64,000 nucleotides of DNA. Source: Trichosporon coremiiforme. Its lineage: Eukaryota; Basidiomycota; Tremellomycetes; Trichosporonales; Trichosporonaceae. The translations under genes and the position numbers were made by a program. Below are positions 1 to 11,582 of this stretch, piece after piece (within the stretch, counting starts at the first letter, position 1; the number at the start of each line of letters is the position of its first letter). The stretch lies in NCBI GenBank assembly GCA_039545355.1, contig BCJJ01000013.1:62001-126000 (forward strand), read 5' to 3'. The notes beneath the pieces were generated by a model. The model had not been told where the DNA came from and ran no database searches. It saw nothing but the letters and a program-made list of their open reading frames with translations.

Positions 1-387
1 GGACACTCTGACCTGGGGAGGACACTGGCCTTGAATTGCGTGATAGCAGAGGGGTAGCAGCGAACTGTGGTTTCAGCGGGCAAGTCGTCGGGAGGGACCG
101 ACAACGGGCGCCGTCTGACTGGATGCCATCACAGCTGATGCCATTGATGGTGATGACGGCGAGCTCTTGGAGTGGCTGGGAAGCGTGTGCACGGATCAGC
201 TGTCTGGGTCATCTCAGAGACTCGACTACCCAACAGACTGCACGCTGATCAGCAATCTATCTGCTCCATCGATTATCGGCCTGCCTCCACGACGGCCTAG
301 ACCTATCCCACGTCCCGCCCTCGTCGTTGCCCATCTTCTCTCCGGTACCGGGGTATCCTTCTAATGCATACAATCTAATTCTATCGC
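1..387. other. Intergenic sequence at window edge
   Basis: No convincing coding sequence, RNA gene or repeat is visible. It lies downstream of the succinyl-CoA transferase gene, which reads leftward and stops at 388, so it probably holds that gene's 3' UTR. Short open frames here lack codon bias and recognisable motifs. Confidence 0.5.
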
Positions 388-2098
388 TTACTCAATCTTG
401 GCCGTCTTGAGATCTGGGGAGACATCGAACTTGGCCCCCGTCTTGGCAACAATCTCCTCGAGCGTGGCGCCGGGCATGAGCTCGGCCAGAGTCAACTTGC
501 CAGCCTTGCGGTCGACCTCGAAGACCGCGAGCTCAGTTACAATCATGCTGACGCAGCGCGCACCGGTGAGGGGCAGCGAACACTCCTGCACAATCTTGGG
601 TTCGCCGCGCTGTGGGATGTTAGCTTGTGGCACAAATCGTCATTTTCTCCGCAGCCCCTTTACACCTCTGCCACACATCCTCCACATCTCCTGCAACACT
701 CTGCGCAGTTCCTACGCCTCCTGAAGACGCCTGGGGACGTCCCTGAGGCTTCCAGAAGCATAAACATACCTTGTTGCAGTGATCCGTGACGATTATGATT
801 TTTGTCTGATCAGGCGACGAGACGAGGTCCATCGCGCCGCCCATGCCCTTGACGAGGGCGCCGGGGATGATCCAGTTGGCGAGGTCTCCGGCGGCGCTGA
901 CCTCCATAGCGCCGAGGACGGCGACGTCAATGTGTCCGCCGCGGATCATGGCGAAGCTCTCCGCCGAGTCGAACACGGCGGCTCCCGTCGCCATAGTAAT
1001 AGTCTCCTTGCCGGCGTTGATGACGTCGGGGTCGACCTGCTCCCTCGTCGGTGGGGGGCCGATACCGAGCAAGCCATTCTCGGACTGCAGCCACACCTTC
1101 TGGTCCTTTGGCAGGTGGGCGGGGAGGAGCGTCGGCATGCCGATTCCGAGGTTCACGTAGTACCCGTCCTTCAGCTCCTGGGCCGCACGCTTGACGATCA
1201 TTTCGCGCCCCCTGCGCGCGGCGCCGGAGCCGAGGGACGCGTCGCTGTCCTTCCCGTCGTCGGCGAGGATGAGGGTCTCGATCTGCTTCGGCCGGTCGGC
1301 CTGGACGATCTTGTCGACGTAGACGCCGGGGACGTGGATCTCGCACGGATCGAATGTGCCCGTTGGCACGATCTCCTCGGCCTCGACAATAGTGTGCTTC
1401 GCGCCCTTGCACATCGGACCGTTGAAGTTGGTCGCAGTGTACCGGAACACGAGGTTACCTGCCTCATCTGCCTTCCAAGCGTGGATCAGGGCGACGTCGC
1501 CCTTCAGAGCACGCTCCATCACGTACTTGCGTCCGTCGAACTCCATCGTGGGCCGCGGGTCGGGGAACTTGGCCTCCTGCCCGTCCTTCACATTCAGGTA
1601 AGGCACGCCGCCTGTCTCGATGGCTGTCGAAGCGCCAGTGGGAGTGTAAAAGGCGGGGATGCCGGCGCCAGCGGCACGGATACGCTCGGCAATCGTGCCC
1701 TGCGGCGTGAGCTCGACCTCGATGTCGCCTGCGAGGTACTTGTTCTCGATGAGTTTCGTCGCGCCAATATGCGACACGATGAGCTTCTTGACCTGGTCGG
1801 CCTTGACGAGCTGGCCGAGGCCCTTCTCCTCCACGCCCGCATTGTTCGACGCGATCGTCAGGTTGTTCACCTCGCCTGCGCCGCGCTCTGAGAGAGCCTT
1901 CAGGAGCGTGTCGGGGATACCGCACAGGCCGAAACCGCCTGAGAGAATCGTGTCGCCAGACTTGATCGCCTTGACGGCCTCCTCGGCGGTCGCGCGCTTG
2001 TTGATGGAGAGAACGAGGCGGGTCGTCGAGAATGAGCGCAGGGCTTGCGCAGTGTAGGCGCTCGTGCGCGTCGAGCGGAGCGTGGCTCGGAGCAGCAT
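388..2098 (-). CDS. Succinyl-CoA:3-ketoacid-CoA transferase, mitochondrial (SCOT)
   Basis: Transfers CoA from succinyl-CoA to acetoacetate in the mitochondrial matrix, the committing step of ketone-body use. I read two exons, 2098-770 and 609-388, joined in frame across a 160-base GTATGT...CACAG intron, giving 515 residues, close to the usual ~520. The first ~28 residues are rich in Arg, Ser and Ala ([15 protein letters not shown]), as expected for a matrix-targeting presequence. An alpha-subunit-like half ([14 protein letters not shown]) is followed by a beta-like half. The catalytic glutamate lies in SENGLLG at about residue 340. The short last exon supplies the conserved C terminus ([10 protein letters not shown]). 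If the intron were retained, the protein would lose this end. The gene is divergent from the glutamyl-tRNA synthetase gene, about 1 kb away. Confidence 0.95.
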
Positions 2099-3146
2099 GG
2101 TGTATGTCTAGTGGTGAGTTCGGGATAGGAAAAGATATCAATCTGGCCCCTCCAACTTTTGTTCTAAGCCAGCCCCGCTTGCGATAGTGGTGTCCCCTGG
2201 CGCCTGCTGTGTCGCCGCGCATGGGTTGTGTGTGGTCTCCATACTGCACCGCCGCGATCAGACGCTGGACGCTCATGACATTGGTCCACCGGCCTCGGCT
2301 AAGACGGCAAAGAGGCTCGGCCCCGCTCGTCGTGCGGCTCGAGCCCTAGCTCGCTTGGCCCCGTGCTCGGAGCCAGTCATCGGCTCTTGCAGAGAAAGAG
2401 GCGTCAGTCGGAGTGAGGGGCATGTATGCGGGGTTTGGAGGAGTGTGGAGGCCAGTTGAGCCGAGTCCGGACGTCGAGCCGCGGACGCCGGCGGCTGGAG
2501 AGGGCTGGAGCGCACGAGCGGTAGGGAATGTGCGGCATTGGCAGCTGTGGACCAGCAGTGTGTGGAGCACGATTCGCTGAGGCGAGGTCGAGATCCGGCT
2601 TTACACGTCTAAGCTGGCGCGCCATTCGCTGTGCTGTACGTTATTCTGCGCAAGGTTTCAGATGGAACTGAGAGGGCACGTTGGAGCTCCTTTGCTTCCT
2701 GCAGAGCTGCAGAGCATGCGTAGACGGTCCCTTCCCAGTAGACAGTAGACATTAAAGCTTGCTGGCGGACATAGAGTGGACCAAGACCCAGTCGAACACA
2801 TGGCCACCGGTGGTAGTCACGTGACGCAGGCATGTGTCTTGGCGCGGATTCGTCGGAGAAACTACATCGGCGTAGCCATCGAAGTCAACAGCAAGTCAAT
2901 TAATCGTCACGACGTCTGTTCCATGCAGTGTGCAAGAGCCAGTACAAGTCAATTCAGAATGTATACAGTTAAAAGATCTGCTGTCAGATGGCGTCAGACA
3001 CAAGGACGGTGGTAGTGCCTCATGGAGGTCATGATCGGCAGCGATGGAAGCAAATTGTTCGTCGGCAGTGACCGTGCTGCTTGACAAGATCCCTCGAGTG
3101 ACAACAACCTCGTCTCTCTTCTCCAAAAACAACCCAAAAGTCGAAT
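2099..3146. other. Divergent intergenic region (SCOT / GluRS promoters)
   Basis: About 1.05 kb between two divergent housekeeping genes. No coding sequence is supported. The only distinct site I see is a perfect ten-base palindrome around CACGTG at 2816-2825. The bases just upstream of 3147 are pyrimidine- and A-rich, as expected for a 5' UTR. Confidence 0.5.
2816..2825. promoter_or_regulatory. Palindromic E-box (CACGTG)
   Basis: The sequence reads GTCACGTGAC, a perfect ten-base palindrome holding the bHLH site CACGTG, of the type bound by Cbf1-like factors in fungi. It lies about 720 bases from the SCOT start and 320 from the GluRS start. Function is inferred from the motif alone. Confidence 0.35.
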
Positions 3147-5526
3147 ATGTCGACCCTCACTATCCCCTACGTCGCGCAGCCCGACATGGCCCTCCCGGCC
3201 CTCGCCCTCCTCCAGGGTGCCGAGGTCGTCTGGGATGTCATCTCGGGTGACGCCGGCCAGCCTGACCTCGATGGTGTCAAGGGTGCTGACGCTGTCCGCG
3301 CCAAGCTCAACGAGAAGACTCCCGCCGGTCCCTCGCTTCCTCAGCTCCCCAGCGAGTTCACCCCCAAGACTCCCTTCCCTGAGATTGCTGCCATCCTTGA
3401 TGCTCTTGATGACTACCTTTCCTACAGGTGAGCTAGCCTGACCCCACACACCAGCTGACATCAGGACCTACTTCTCCGGCTCGCAGTTCGGCCACAACGA
3501 TGCCCTTCTCTGGGGTACCATCCGTTCGATTTCAGCGGCTGCCGGAACCATGCGCAAGCCTGGTCGCCCCCACCTCCTCCGTTGGTACAACCAGGTCGAG
3601 TCACTTCCTATTCTGAAGAAGCTGCTGGAGTCGTTCACCAAGGCCCGCTCGGACGCCGACAAGGCCAGGAAGAACAAGCGTACCGAGCACATCGAGGCTG
3701 AGCTCCCCAACGCTGTCACCGGCAAGGTCGTTGTTCGTTTCGCTCCTGAGCCCTCGGGATACCTCCACATTGGTCATCTGAAGGCTGCCATCCTCAACCG
3801 CTTCTTCGCCGACAAGTACAATGGCAAGTACATCCTCCGTTTCGATGACACCAACCCCACCAAGGAGGAGGGCGAGTTTGAGGATGCCATCAAGGAGGAC
3901 CTCGCCATGATTGAGGTCAACTTCGACAAGGTTGTCCACACTTCGGACCACTTCGACAAGATTGCCGAGTACACTGAGAAGCTCATCCAGCAGGGTGATG
4001 CCTTCATGGATGACACGGACGCCGAGGTCGTCAAGGAGCAGCGCCGTGCCCTGATCCCCTCTAAGAACCGTGATGCCTCCATTGAGGAGAACCTTAAGCG
4101 CTTCCGTGAGATGTGCGCTGGTACCCCTGAGGGCCAGAAGTGGTCGCTCCGTGCCAAGATTGACTACACCCACAAGAACGGCACCATGCGTGACCCTGTC
4201 ATCTACCGCTATGTCGGTGGCAGCCACCACATCACTGGCGAGAAGTACAAGGCCTATCCCATGTACGACCTTGCCTGCCCGCTCATTGACCACATCGACG
4301 GTGTCACCCACGCCCTGCGTGCTAACGAGTACGCTGCCCGTCACGAGCAGTACGCCTGGTTCCTCAAGAAGCTCGGCCTCCCCAACATCGAGATCTTTGA
4401 CTTCTCGCGTATCGACTTTGTCTACACCGTCCTGTCGAAGCGTAAGCTCAAGTATCTCGTTGAGCACGATGTTGTTTCCGGTTGGGGCGACCCCCGTTTC
4501 CCCACCGTCCGCGGCATCCGCTCGCGTGGTATGACCGTCAAGGGTCTCAAGGACTACATCGTCGGCCAGGGTGCCTCGCAGCAGATGCTCCAGCTCGAGT
4601 GGGACGGTATCTGGAATGTCAACAAGCGTGTCATTGACCCCATCGCTCCCCGCTACTGGGCCATCGCNGAGGAGAAGATGGTCCCTGTCGAGGTCATCGG
4701 CGGCCCCNCCAAGGAGGAGGTCGTCAAGAAGCCTCTCCACAAGAAGGACCCCAAGATCGGTGAGAAGGAGCTTGTCCTCTCNAGCCACCTCATTATGGAG
4801 CAGGCCGATGCCAAGTCNTTCGGNGACAACGAGGAGATCACCGCCATGGACTGGGGCAATGTGATCGTGACCGAGAAGAAGGTTGACGCTGCTGGCGATG
4901 TCGAGTCACTCAAGGTCAAGCTCCACCTTGAGGGCGACTTCAAGAAGACGTCGAAGAAGGTCACCTGGCTCTCGGCATCTACCAAGGAGCACCCGCTGGT
5001 CCCCGTCGTGCTGGTTGAGTACGACTACCTGATCACGAAGAAGAAGCTCGAGGAGGACGACAACCTGACTGATGTCATCAACCCCAAGACTGAGTACCGC
5101 GTCAACGCGCTTGCGTCGGCTGAGGTTGCCAACCTCAAGAAGTGGGACATTATCCAGTTTGAGCGCAAGGGCTTCTACATCTACCAGGGTGAGAAGGACA
5201 CCGAGGGCCGCATGCAGTTCGGCTACATCCCCGACGGACGTGCCGAGTCCATCGCCCTCAAGGCCAAGCCCTCGGCCATCTCCAGCGCGCCCAAGGACAA
5301 GACCGCCCCCAAGGGATCCTGGGGCAAGCCCGGCACCAAGAAGGCCGCCCCTGCCCCCGCTACCGCCGCCGACGGCACCAAGACGGTGCTCTCAGACGCG
5401 ACTTCGGGGTTTGAGATTCCCATCAAGACCAACATGTTCGAGTCGGACCGCATCTACGGTAACGACGGTGTCCACCCTGAGCCCAAGGTCAACATGTTCA
5501 AGAGCACTCCTGTCTACGACCAGTAA
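3147..5526 (+). CDS. Glutamyl-tRNA synthetase, cytosolic
   Basis: Charges tRNA-Glu with glutamate in the cytosol. Exons 3147-3427 and 3465-5526 are joined across a 37-base GTGAGC...CAG intron that splits an Arg codon, giving 780 residues. Residues 1 to ~150 form a GST-like N-terminal extension typical of eukaryotic GluRS. The class I catalytic core follows, with RFAPEPSGYLHIGH (HIGH at about residue 195) and a KMSKS-equivalent VLSKRKLK near 418, then the anticodon-binding beta-barrels. The C terminus is Lys/Ala/Pro-rich. Five unresolved bases (N) lie at 4668, 4708, 4782, 4818 and 4824. Four are third positions of GCN, TCN, TCN and GGN and are silent; the one at 4708 leaves one residue undetermined. 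A 24-base tandem duplication spans the stop codon. Confidence 0.95.
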
Positions 5527-5556
5527 ATGGAGCCTGTCTACGACCAGTAAATGGAG
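5509..5556 (+). repeat. 24-bp perfect tandem duplication across the GluRS stop
   Basis: Bases 5509-5532 and 5533-5556 are identical. The unit contains the last codons, the TAA stop and nine bases of 3' UTR, so an in-frame second copy of the C-terminal codons and stop follows the true stop. Confidence 0.9.
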
Positions 5557-6875
5557 CGTAGTGTAGTGCAACTCTGCAGAACATGGGCGCAATGCACCAT
5601 GATCCACGCGACAGACCCTTTGATCACAATGCATCTGTTGACATCTTTGTTTGCGAGAGCAGCCCGAGCTTCGAAAACTGACGATCAGGTGCACCCATCA
5701 GCCAGCCATCTGCTATGACAATGTATGGTGAACGTCTGAGCGCAGACGCGCAAATCTTCTGAATGCACAAAATCCCCGCAGCTGCGTCCTCCAACGTCTT
5801 GCCTTACTTCCGATAAGGAACTGCACTGTGAACTGCCACGGCTCCGTGAGTGGTTCTCAGTCGAGAGGAGTGTGAGAAGAGACAGCCGGGAACTGACAGG
5901 GGTAATGAGGATAGCGGGGGGACAAGGGGGCGGAATGCTGCAAGACATAAGACATGCTGACTGGTGATCATGAAAAGATGAGGGCAATCTTGAGAGAGTA
6001 TCGTTACGTCCTCCGTGGTCGGCAATCGCTGTCCAGGTCGTGTCGTCAGTCGTTAGCACCGCACGTACCGAGGAGGGGCCCCTTGGTTATCGTCATGAGG
6101 TTCGACGCCGTGGTCAGTGAGCCGATCAGCGCCGCGCAGACAGGTTAGTGAGGTGAGCAAGCTGCGGTCAGCGACTGAGGATAAGGTACTGAGTAGGCGA
6201 GATTGCCGAGCCAATGTCGTCGTTTGAACTCACTTAGTGGTAAGCATCCGTGTTGACGTTGACGGAACCGACAATGCACATGCAAGCAAGCAAGCAAACA
6301 TCGAGATCGAGTGGAGAGACAGAGAAGAAAGAAGAGAATACAAAGATCGTATGAATCAAACCAGAGAACGGTGTCCCCCACTTCCCCCATCCTCGTGGGA
6401 CATCGGGAAACCCCACGCCCACGCCCACGGTCCGACTGCGTCCGCCGACCACGGGCAAGTAAGTGCGACGACCATGGCACAGCAACTAGTCTGGATCGAT
6501 CGGCCAGATCGCAGTCTCGCAGTCTCGTCATTGCTTCTGGTTCTCGCCGCGGCATGCTCGGCCTGGATGCATAGATCTCCATGTCGCGGCCTGCGCATTC
6601 CTCGTTCAGCAGCGCCTCTCCGAGTCCTCGCGTCGGGCAAGAGCGAACCAACGAGTCGGCAGTCGGCAGTCGGTCACTGGAGTGGCTGCAATTTCAGATT
6701 AGAACGCCGAAAAAGCACGACATTACGCCGTATTTGCACAACACTCTGCCCACCATTACTCGCTCATGCACGCGTTCATCTCCGACGTCACTTGAGGACT
6801 GCTGACCTGCTGACTGCTGACTGATAATACCTCTTTCTCTCTCAACTCTCCATTGGACACGAACTCACGGCGACA
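5527..6875. other. Intergenic region, no gene seen
   Basis: About 1.35 kb between two rightward genes. Open frames here are short, overlap on both strands and match nothing I recognise. A short AAGC tetranucleotide run lies near 6284-6298. The last ~70 bases before 6876 are CT-rich and probably the leader of the dioxygenase gene. Confidence 0.5.
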
Positions 6876-7964
6876 ATGACGAACGACGCATCCCAAGACT
6901 TCCAGTCCATCCCCGTCATCGACCTCTCCCAACCCGACCATGCCGCGCTCATCGCCGAGATCCAGCATGCCCTCATCCACATCGGCTTCTTCTACGTCAA
7001 GAACCACGGCGTCCCTCTCTCCTTCCTGAGCACGGTCACCGCCAAGGCGATCGAGTTCTTCGACCTCCCCCTCGAGGAGAAGCTCAAGGCCGACAAGCTG
7101 ACCTCGCCCACGTTCCTGGGGTACAGCGTGCAGGGCAACGAGATCACGAAGAACAAGAAGGACAACCGCGAGCAGCTCGACTTTGCGAACGAGCTGCCGG
7201 CGTTCTGGAAGCCCGGACAGCCAGAATACGAGCGCCTGACGGGTCCCAACCCGCTGCCCGACGAGGCAGCCCTGCCTGGATTCCGCGACGTGCTCCAGGA
7301 GTACTGGACGTACGCCTCTGAGCTCGCCGAGCGGCTCACGCGCCTCACTGCTGAGGCTCTGGGTCTGCCGCCCAACACGATCGAAGACGCCTACGTCGAG
7401 CCCGGACAGCAGCACCGCGCCAAGCTGATCAAGTACCCTGCCGTGGACGCGCTCTCTCCGAGCGACGGAACGCAGGGCGTCGGCGCGCACCGCGACACGG
7501 CCAACCTGCTCACAGTTCTTTATCAGGCGAACGACCTGCCGGGCCTGCAGGTCCAGAACCACGCTGGGGAGTGGATCGATGCGCCCGCGATTCCCGGCAC
7601 TTTCGTCATCAACATCGGTACCGGGCTCGAGTACCTTGTGCACGGCACTGCGGTCGCGACGACGCATCGCGTCCTGAACCCGCCTCCGGGCCGGGGTCCG
7701 CGATACAGCATCGGATACTTCCACGGCGCGAGGCTGGACCGCAAGCTCGAGCCGACCGACTTGCCCCCCGAGGTGCTGGCGCAGAAGCCGGCGAATGTCG
7801 TCACTGACACGAAGGGATTCCAGTACGCGGAGCTCTACGCGAGCAACCCAGGCATGTACGCGCTCATCAATCGGTGTTCGTCGCACCGCGACGTCGGCGT
7901 CAAGTGGTACCCCGAGCTGTGCAAGGAGCATGGCATCACCGACGGGCCGAACGGCGGATACTAG
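6876..7964 (+). CDS. 2-oxoglutarate/Fe(II)-dependent dioxygenase, IPNS-like
   Basis: A soluble non-haem iron oxygenase of the isopenicillin-N-synthase-like superfamily, 362 residues and intronless. The N-terminal DIOX_N region (IPVIDLSQPDH, then GFFYVKNHGVP) is followed by the double-stranded beta-helix. The iron ligands are H205 and D207 in GAHRDT and H264 in THRVL. The Arg-x-Ser that binds 2-oxoglutarate is R276 in RYSIGYF. All catalytic ligands are present, so the enzyme should be active. The substrate cannot be told from sequence: members oxidise pyrimidines, flavonoid-like or amino-acid-derived compounds. The start at 6876 is the first ATG in frame and gives the normal N terminus. Confidence 0.9.
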   Translation: MTNDASQDFQSIPVIDLSQPDHAALIAEIQHALIHIGFFYVKNHGVPLSFLSTVTAKAIEFFDLPLEEKLKADKLTSPTFLGYSVQGNEITKNKKDNREQLDFANELPAFWKPGQPEYERLTGPNPLPDEAALPGFRDVLQEYWTYASELAERLTRLTAEALGLPPNTIEDAYVEPGQQHRAKLIKYPAVDALSPSDGTQGVGAHRDTANLLTVLYQANDLPGLQVQNHAGEWIDAPAIPGTFVINIGTGLEYLVHGTAVATTHRVLNPPPGRGPRYSIGYFHGARLDRKLEPTDLPPEVLAQKPANVVTDTKGFQYAELYASNPGMYALINRCSSHRDVGVKWYPELCKEHGITDGPNGGY

Positions 7965-9066
7965 ATGGTTGACGGTGGACTGGAAGGCGTGTAATAGGCG
8001 CGGGAGCGGGTGTTTTGGATTATTTTCTGAAGGTTGTATATAGGCATGCAGTGGCTGATTTCACTCGCCTGCTCGCGTGAGCATGATCGGCCTCCACTCA
8101 TCATCAAGCGTGTCCAAGCCACCACCAAGAGGTTGACCGACCGAGGGGACGTAGGTCTATCTTGATAACTGCCAGGTCCTATCCGGAGTATCCCCGGCTG
8201 ACGTGACTCGACCTCTGCGACTCAACATGTCTACTCATGTAAGGGACCGTTCGTGATCTTGCTAACAAGCAGGTGAGGACAGCCAACAGCAAACGGGAAT
8301 CCCTCGGTCCTGCCATTCAGGGCGGAGACTCCACTCTGCTCGTAAGCCTGCGGCCGCGATTCCGGCGGTCGCCACCAGACGAAAAAAGTCGCCGCCGTGT
8401 CGCTGCTGTGCTGCTGCCCGCAGCTCCAATGCCGCGATCGACATCCTCAGGTGCGCTCATGCCCTCGCTCCTTCAGGTTTTTCTTGGCACAAGCGAAGAA
8501 TTTTCCAGCCCAGAACCAGAGACCAGAGCAGTGGTACGTGCCATGGCCATGGTCTCGGTATCGCCGAGGCTGTTTTTGTCTAGTGCACGGACATCAAGAA
8601 CTGTTGTGATCAGCACGCCTGTGGCGATGGGAAAGATGAGGCAAAGTTTTGAGCCCCCGGCCGTCGTGTAAATTAAATGGCGTACGATGAACGTGAAGCC
8701 AATCATGCAGTCATTGCCCTGTCCCGCGGAGCCAGGCCGAGATCAGGCGGGCCATCTGCCGCAGTGGACGGATCTAGGTCGAGAGACCGCCTCGACTCGC
8801 TGCACGCGCAGAGAAGAGTTTCGCGTCGGCTCGGGCGCGCTCGCCTGCGACTGTTGCTGTTCCACTGTTCCAGATGCACATCATTGCGGGCGATCGCTCC
8901 AACTCCATCCATATCATACTGCGCTCCACAGTCTCTCCACAGACTCCACACTCGCCACTCGCGTCTAGCTCATTAGACTAGGATCGACAGAATTTTCAGT
9001 ACACACTCCAAAGAGTCGCACTCCACCTCAACCTCACACGACACCCAGCAACAGAACGTCAACAAC
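7965..9066. other. Intergenic region, no gene seen
   Basis: About 1.1 kb between two rightward genes. A leftward open frame at 8473-8706 has a hydrophobic start but no family match and no convincing splice partners. The final 100 bases are rich in CA and AC and probably form the leader of the transporter at 9067. Confidence 0.45.
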
Positions 9067-10708
9067 ATGCCCCAGTGGGCCAAGCCAAAGGAAAAGAGCC
9101 TCTACTACGTTTCGACGGCCGAGGCCGGCGACGAAAAGAGCGGCGGCGCCGACATACATGGCGCGCGCGTCATCGAGGACGCCGTCTTCGGCCAGATCGG
9201 AACTGACGGCAAGGGACCCAACTTCCGCGGCGTAAGTAACTCTTCCTCTCCTTGCCGCATCTCTCCAAGTATCTCTATCCCTCCAAGCTCAGCCCAAGCG
9301 CAATGCTAATCTTTAGGTCGGTCTCGGCGGTACCTTTGTCCTGATGACGAAGGCGAACATCGGCCTGGGTATTCTGCAGATCCCCTTCGTCTTCCAGGCC
9401 ATCGGCATTGTTCCCGGCATCGTGCTGCTGATTGGTATGGCGATCCTCGTCGCCTGGTGCGGGTCCTACATCCAGCCCTTCAAGCTGAACCACCCCGAGG
9501 TGTATGGGTACGGCGACATTGGCCAAGTGATCTTCGGCAAGTGGGGACGCGAGTTCTTCTCCCTCATCTTCGTCACCAACTTCATCTTCGTCTCGGCTTC
9601 GGCCATGGTCGCCGTCTCCACGGCGCTGAACGCTGTCAGTGTCCACGCAGCCTGTACCGCCATCTTCATGGTTGTCGCAGCTATTGCATGCTGGATGCTG
9701 GCGAGTATCAAGACGCTAGGCAACATCACATGGCTCGGCTGGGTCGGCATGGTCTCCATTCTCGCGTCGGTCATTACGCTGACAGTGGCCGTGGGCGTGA
9801 ACGACCGTCCCGCGGGGGCGCCCCAGACCGGCCCCTGGGACAAGGACTTCAAGGTCGCCGCGTCGACTGATGCTATCGGCGGTATCGGCGCAATCACGAA
9901 TGTGCTTTACGCCTACGCCGCGACGCCCTGCTACTGGGGCATCATCTCTGAGATGAAGGACCCCCGCATGCATAACCGCATGATGACGATCAGTATCGCG
10001 ATGTGTTGCGCGCTGTACATCGTCCTTGGCAGTGTGGTCTACTGGTTCTGCGGGCAGTATGTCTCCTCGCCTGCGCTTGGTTCCGCCGGAGTCCTCATGA
10101 AGCGTGTGTGCTACGGGCTGGCTATCCCCGCCCTCCTTGTTTCCTGTGAGTAGTGTCGGACTGAATGGCGGAATGACCAAGGGTGGTATGCTGACGGGCT
10201 CAGGCTGCATCTATCTCCACCTCGCGTCCAAGTTCATCTTCATCCGCATCCTTCAGGGCAGCGAGCACATCTCGCGCGCGACCAAGCGCCACTGGATCAC
10301 ATGGTTCGGATGCACGATTGGCGCGGGAGGGATCGCATACATCCTGGGAAGTGCTATTCCGTGAGTTTCCCGCGAGCGCAGCGAACCTCCTTCACTCTGC
10401 TCCCCCTCCTCTTGCCCACTTATTAACCGCTCAGGACGTTCGACGCGATCGTTGGCTTCATTGGCTCCCTCCTGACGCCGCAGACGACAATCGTCGTCTT
10501 CCCCCTCGTGTGGTGGCACGACAACTGGCGCTACCGCCAGCCTGGGGACCGGAGTGTGCCGATGATGCTTCTGAACCTGTTCATCTTCATCGCGGGTCTC
10601 TTCTTCGTCATCGGCGGCATGTATGCCGCTGTCACGAATCTGATCGACACGGCCACGACGAATGGGCCTTGGACTTGTGCCGACAATTCGGGGAGTGTCA
10701 AGGAGTAG
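9067..10708 (+). CDS. AAAP-family amino-acid transporter (Mtr-like)
   Basis: A polytopic permease of the amino acid/auxin permease family, related to neutral and aromatic amino-acid carriers such as Neurospora Mtr. Four exons, 9067-9231, 9317-10145, 10204-10360 and 10435-10708, join in frame through GTAAGT or GTGAGT donors and give 474 residues. After a ~55-residue polar N terminus comes the first membrane segment with TKANIGLGILQIPFVF, then roughly ten further hydrophobic segments. A conserved family-type segment ITNVLYAYAATPCYWGIISE lies mid-protein. The C terminus is short (ending SVKE). It is probably at the plasma membrane and proton-driven, as known for the family; its substrate is not determined by sequence. 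Confidence 0.9.
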
Positions 10709-11582
10709 ACTGGCGATGGCATTGTAATAACAGACGTGGGATTGGGGATTGTGGAGCACCTCTCATGCATGCGTACGAGAAATCACTGAGGGACTCCAAG
10801 CGGAAGAAGAGGAATCTCTGGTGGAGCCGTTATACGACGAGACGACGTCGTATCGCTGCAAGGAACGGGTTCACACGACACCGCCGCCCGGTGTTAACCG
10901 ATAAGTGGAGAGAGGTGGCTGACAATATCGTCAGGGTGGATGCCGAACTGATTACGGTCATAACAGCTTAGGACGCCGCAAATCTATCTTCGTCACCGAT
11001 GGCGTCCGCCCATTGCCCACCAGGCTAGCAGCTAGAGGTCAACCCAGCGGGCAAGGCAGTCACAATATCCATCTAGCAGGCAGAGGGCTCAATGTTACAC
11101 TCATGAGGCGTTCATGAGGCGCTTGCGACGGCAGGTATTAATGCGCACTAGGCCACCCCTGTGGAGCTTGCCGGGGGCTGTTCGATATCGGGTCCTCCGA
11201 TATCAAACATATTTGTGGAACGCAGGAAGAAATCGCAATCTCTGACATAAGTCACAGCGCTCCACAAGGGAAGAAGACCATCATATCGCCGACCTGGTGA
11301 TTCCAACCGGCATCGATGGCGAGCACTGCTGCTTTCTCGATGGGAGACCAATTCGTCAGTAGGCAGTCAGTCAGCTTCTTTGCACATGGAGACAGATCTC
11401 CCTAGCAAGATCACTAGTGCCTACTGACACTGTTCGTTTTACATGAATGCGCTAACCATACACTACTGAACAAGAACGTCGAACCACACAAGAACGTCGC
11501 ACCCTCGACTAGTACGGATAACGGAAACTGGGAATCTCCGAGTCGGTGTAACTGTCCATCAGCGTTGCCCTGTAGACTGTAC
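10709..11582. other. Intergenic region between convergent genes
   Basis: About 870 bases separating two convergent transporter genes, presumably both 3' UTRs. It contains small direct repeats: CATGAGGCG twice near 11103-11122 and CAAGAACGTCG twice near 11470-11500. No gene is seen. Confidence 0.5.

Noticed and set aside
779..1891. 370-codon open frame opposite SCOT
   Set aside because: Antisense to a conserved enzyme, no motif, and it would span catalytic-core codons.
3601..4788. 395-codon open frame opposite glutamyl-tRNA synthetase
   Set aside because: Leu/Val/Asp-rich antisense shadow with unresolved bases; no family resemblance.
8473..8706. Leftward 77-codon frame with a hydrophobic start
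   Set aside because: Ends abruptly, has no family match, and no splice partner extends it convincingly.
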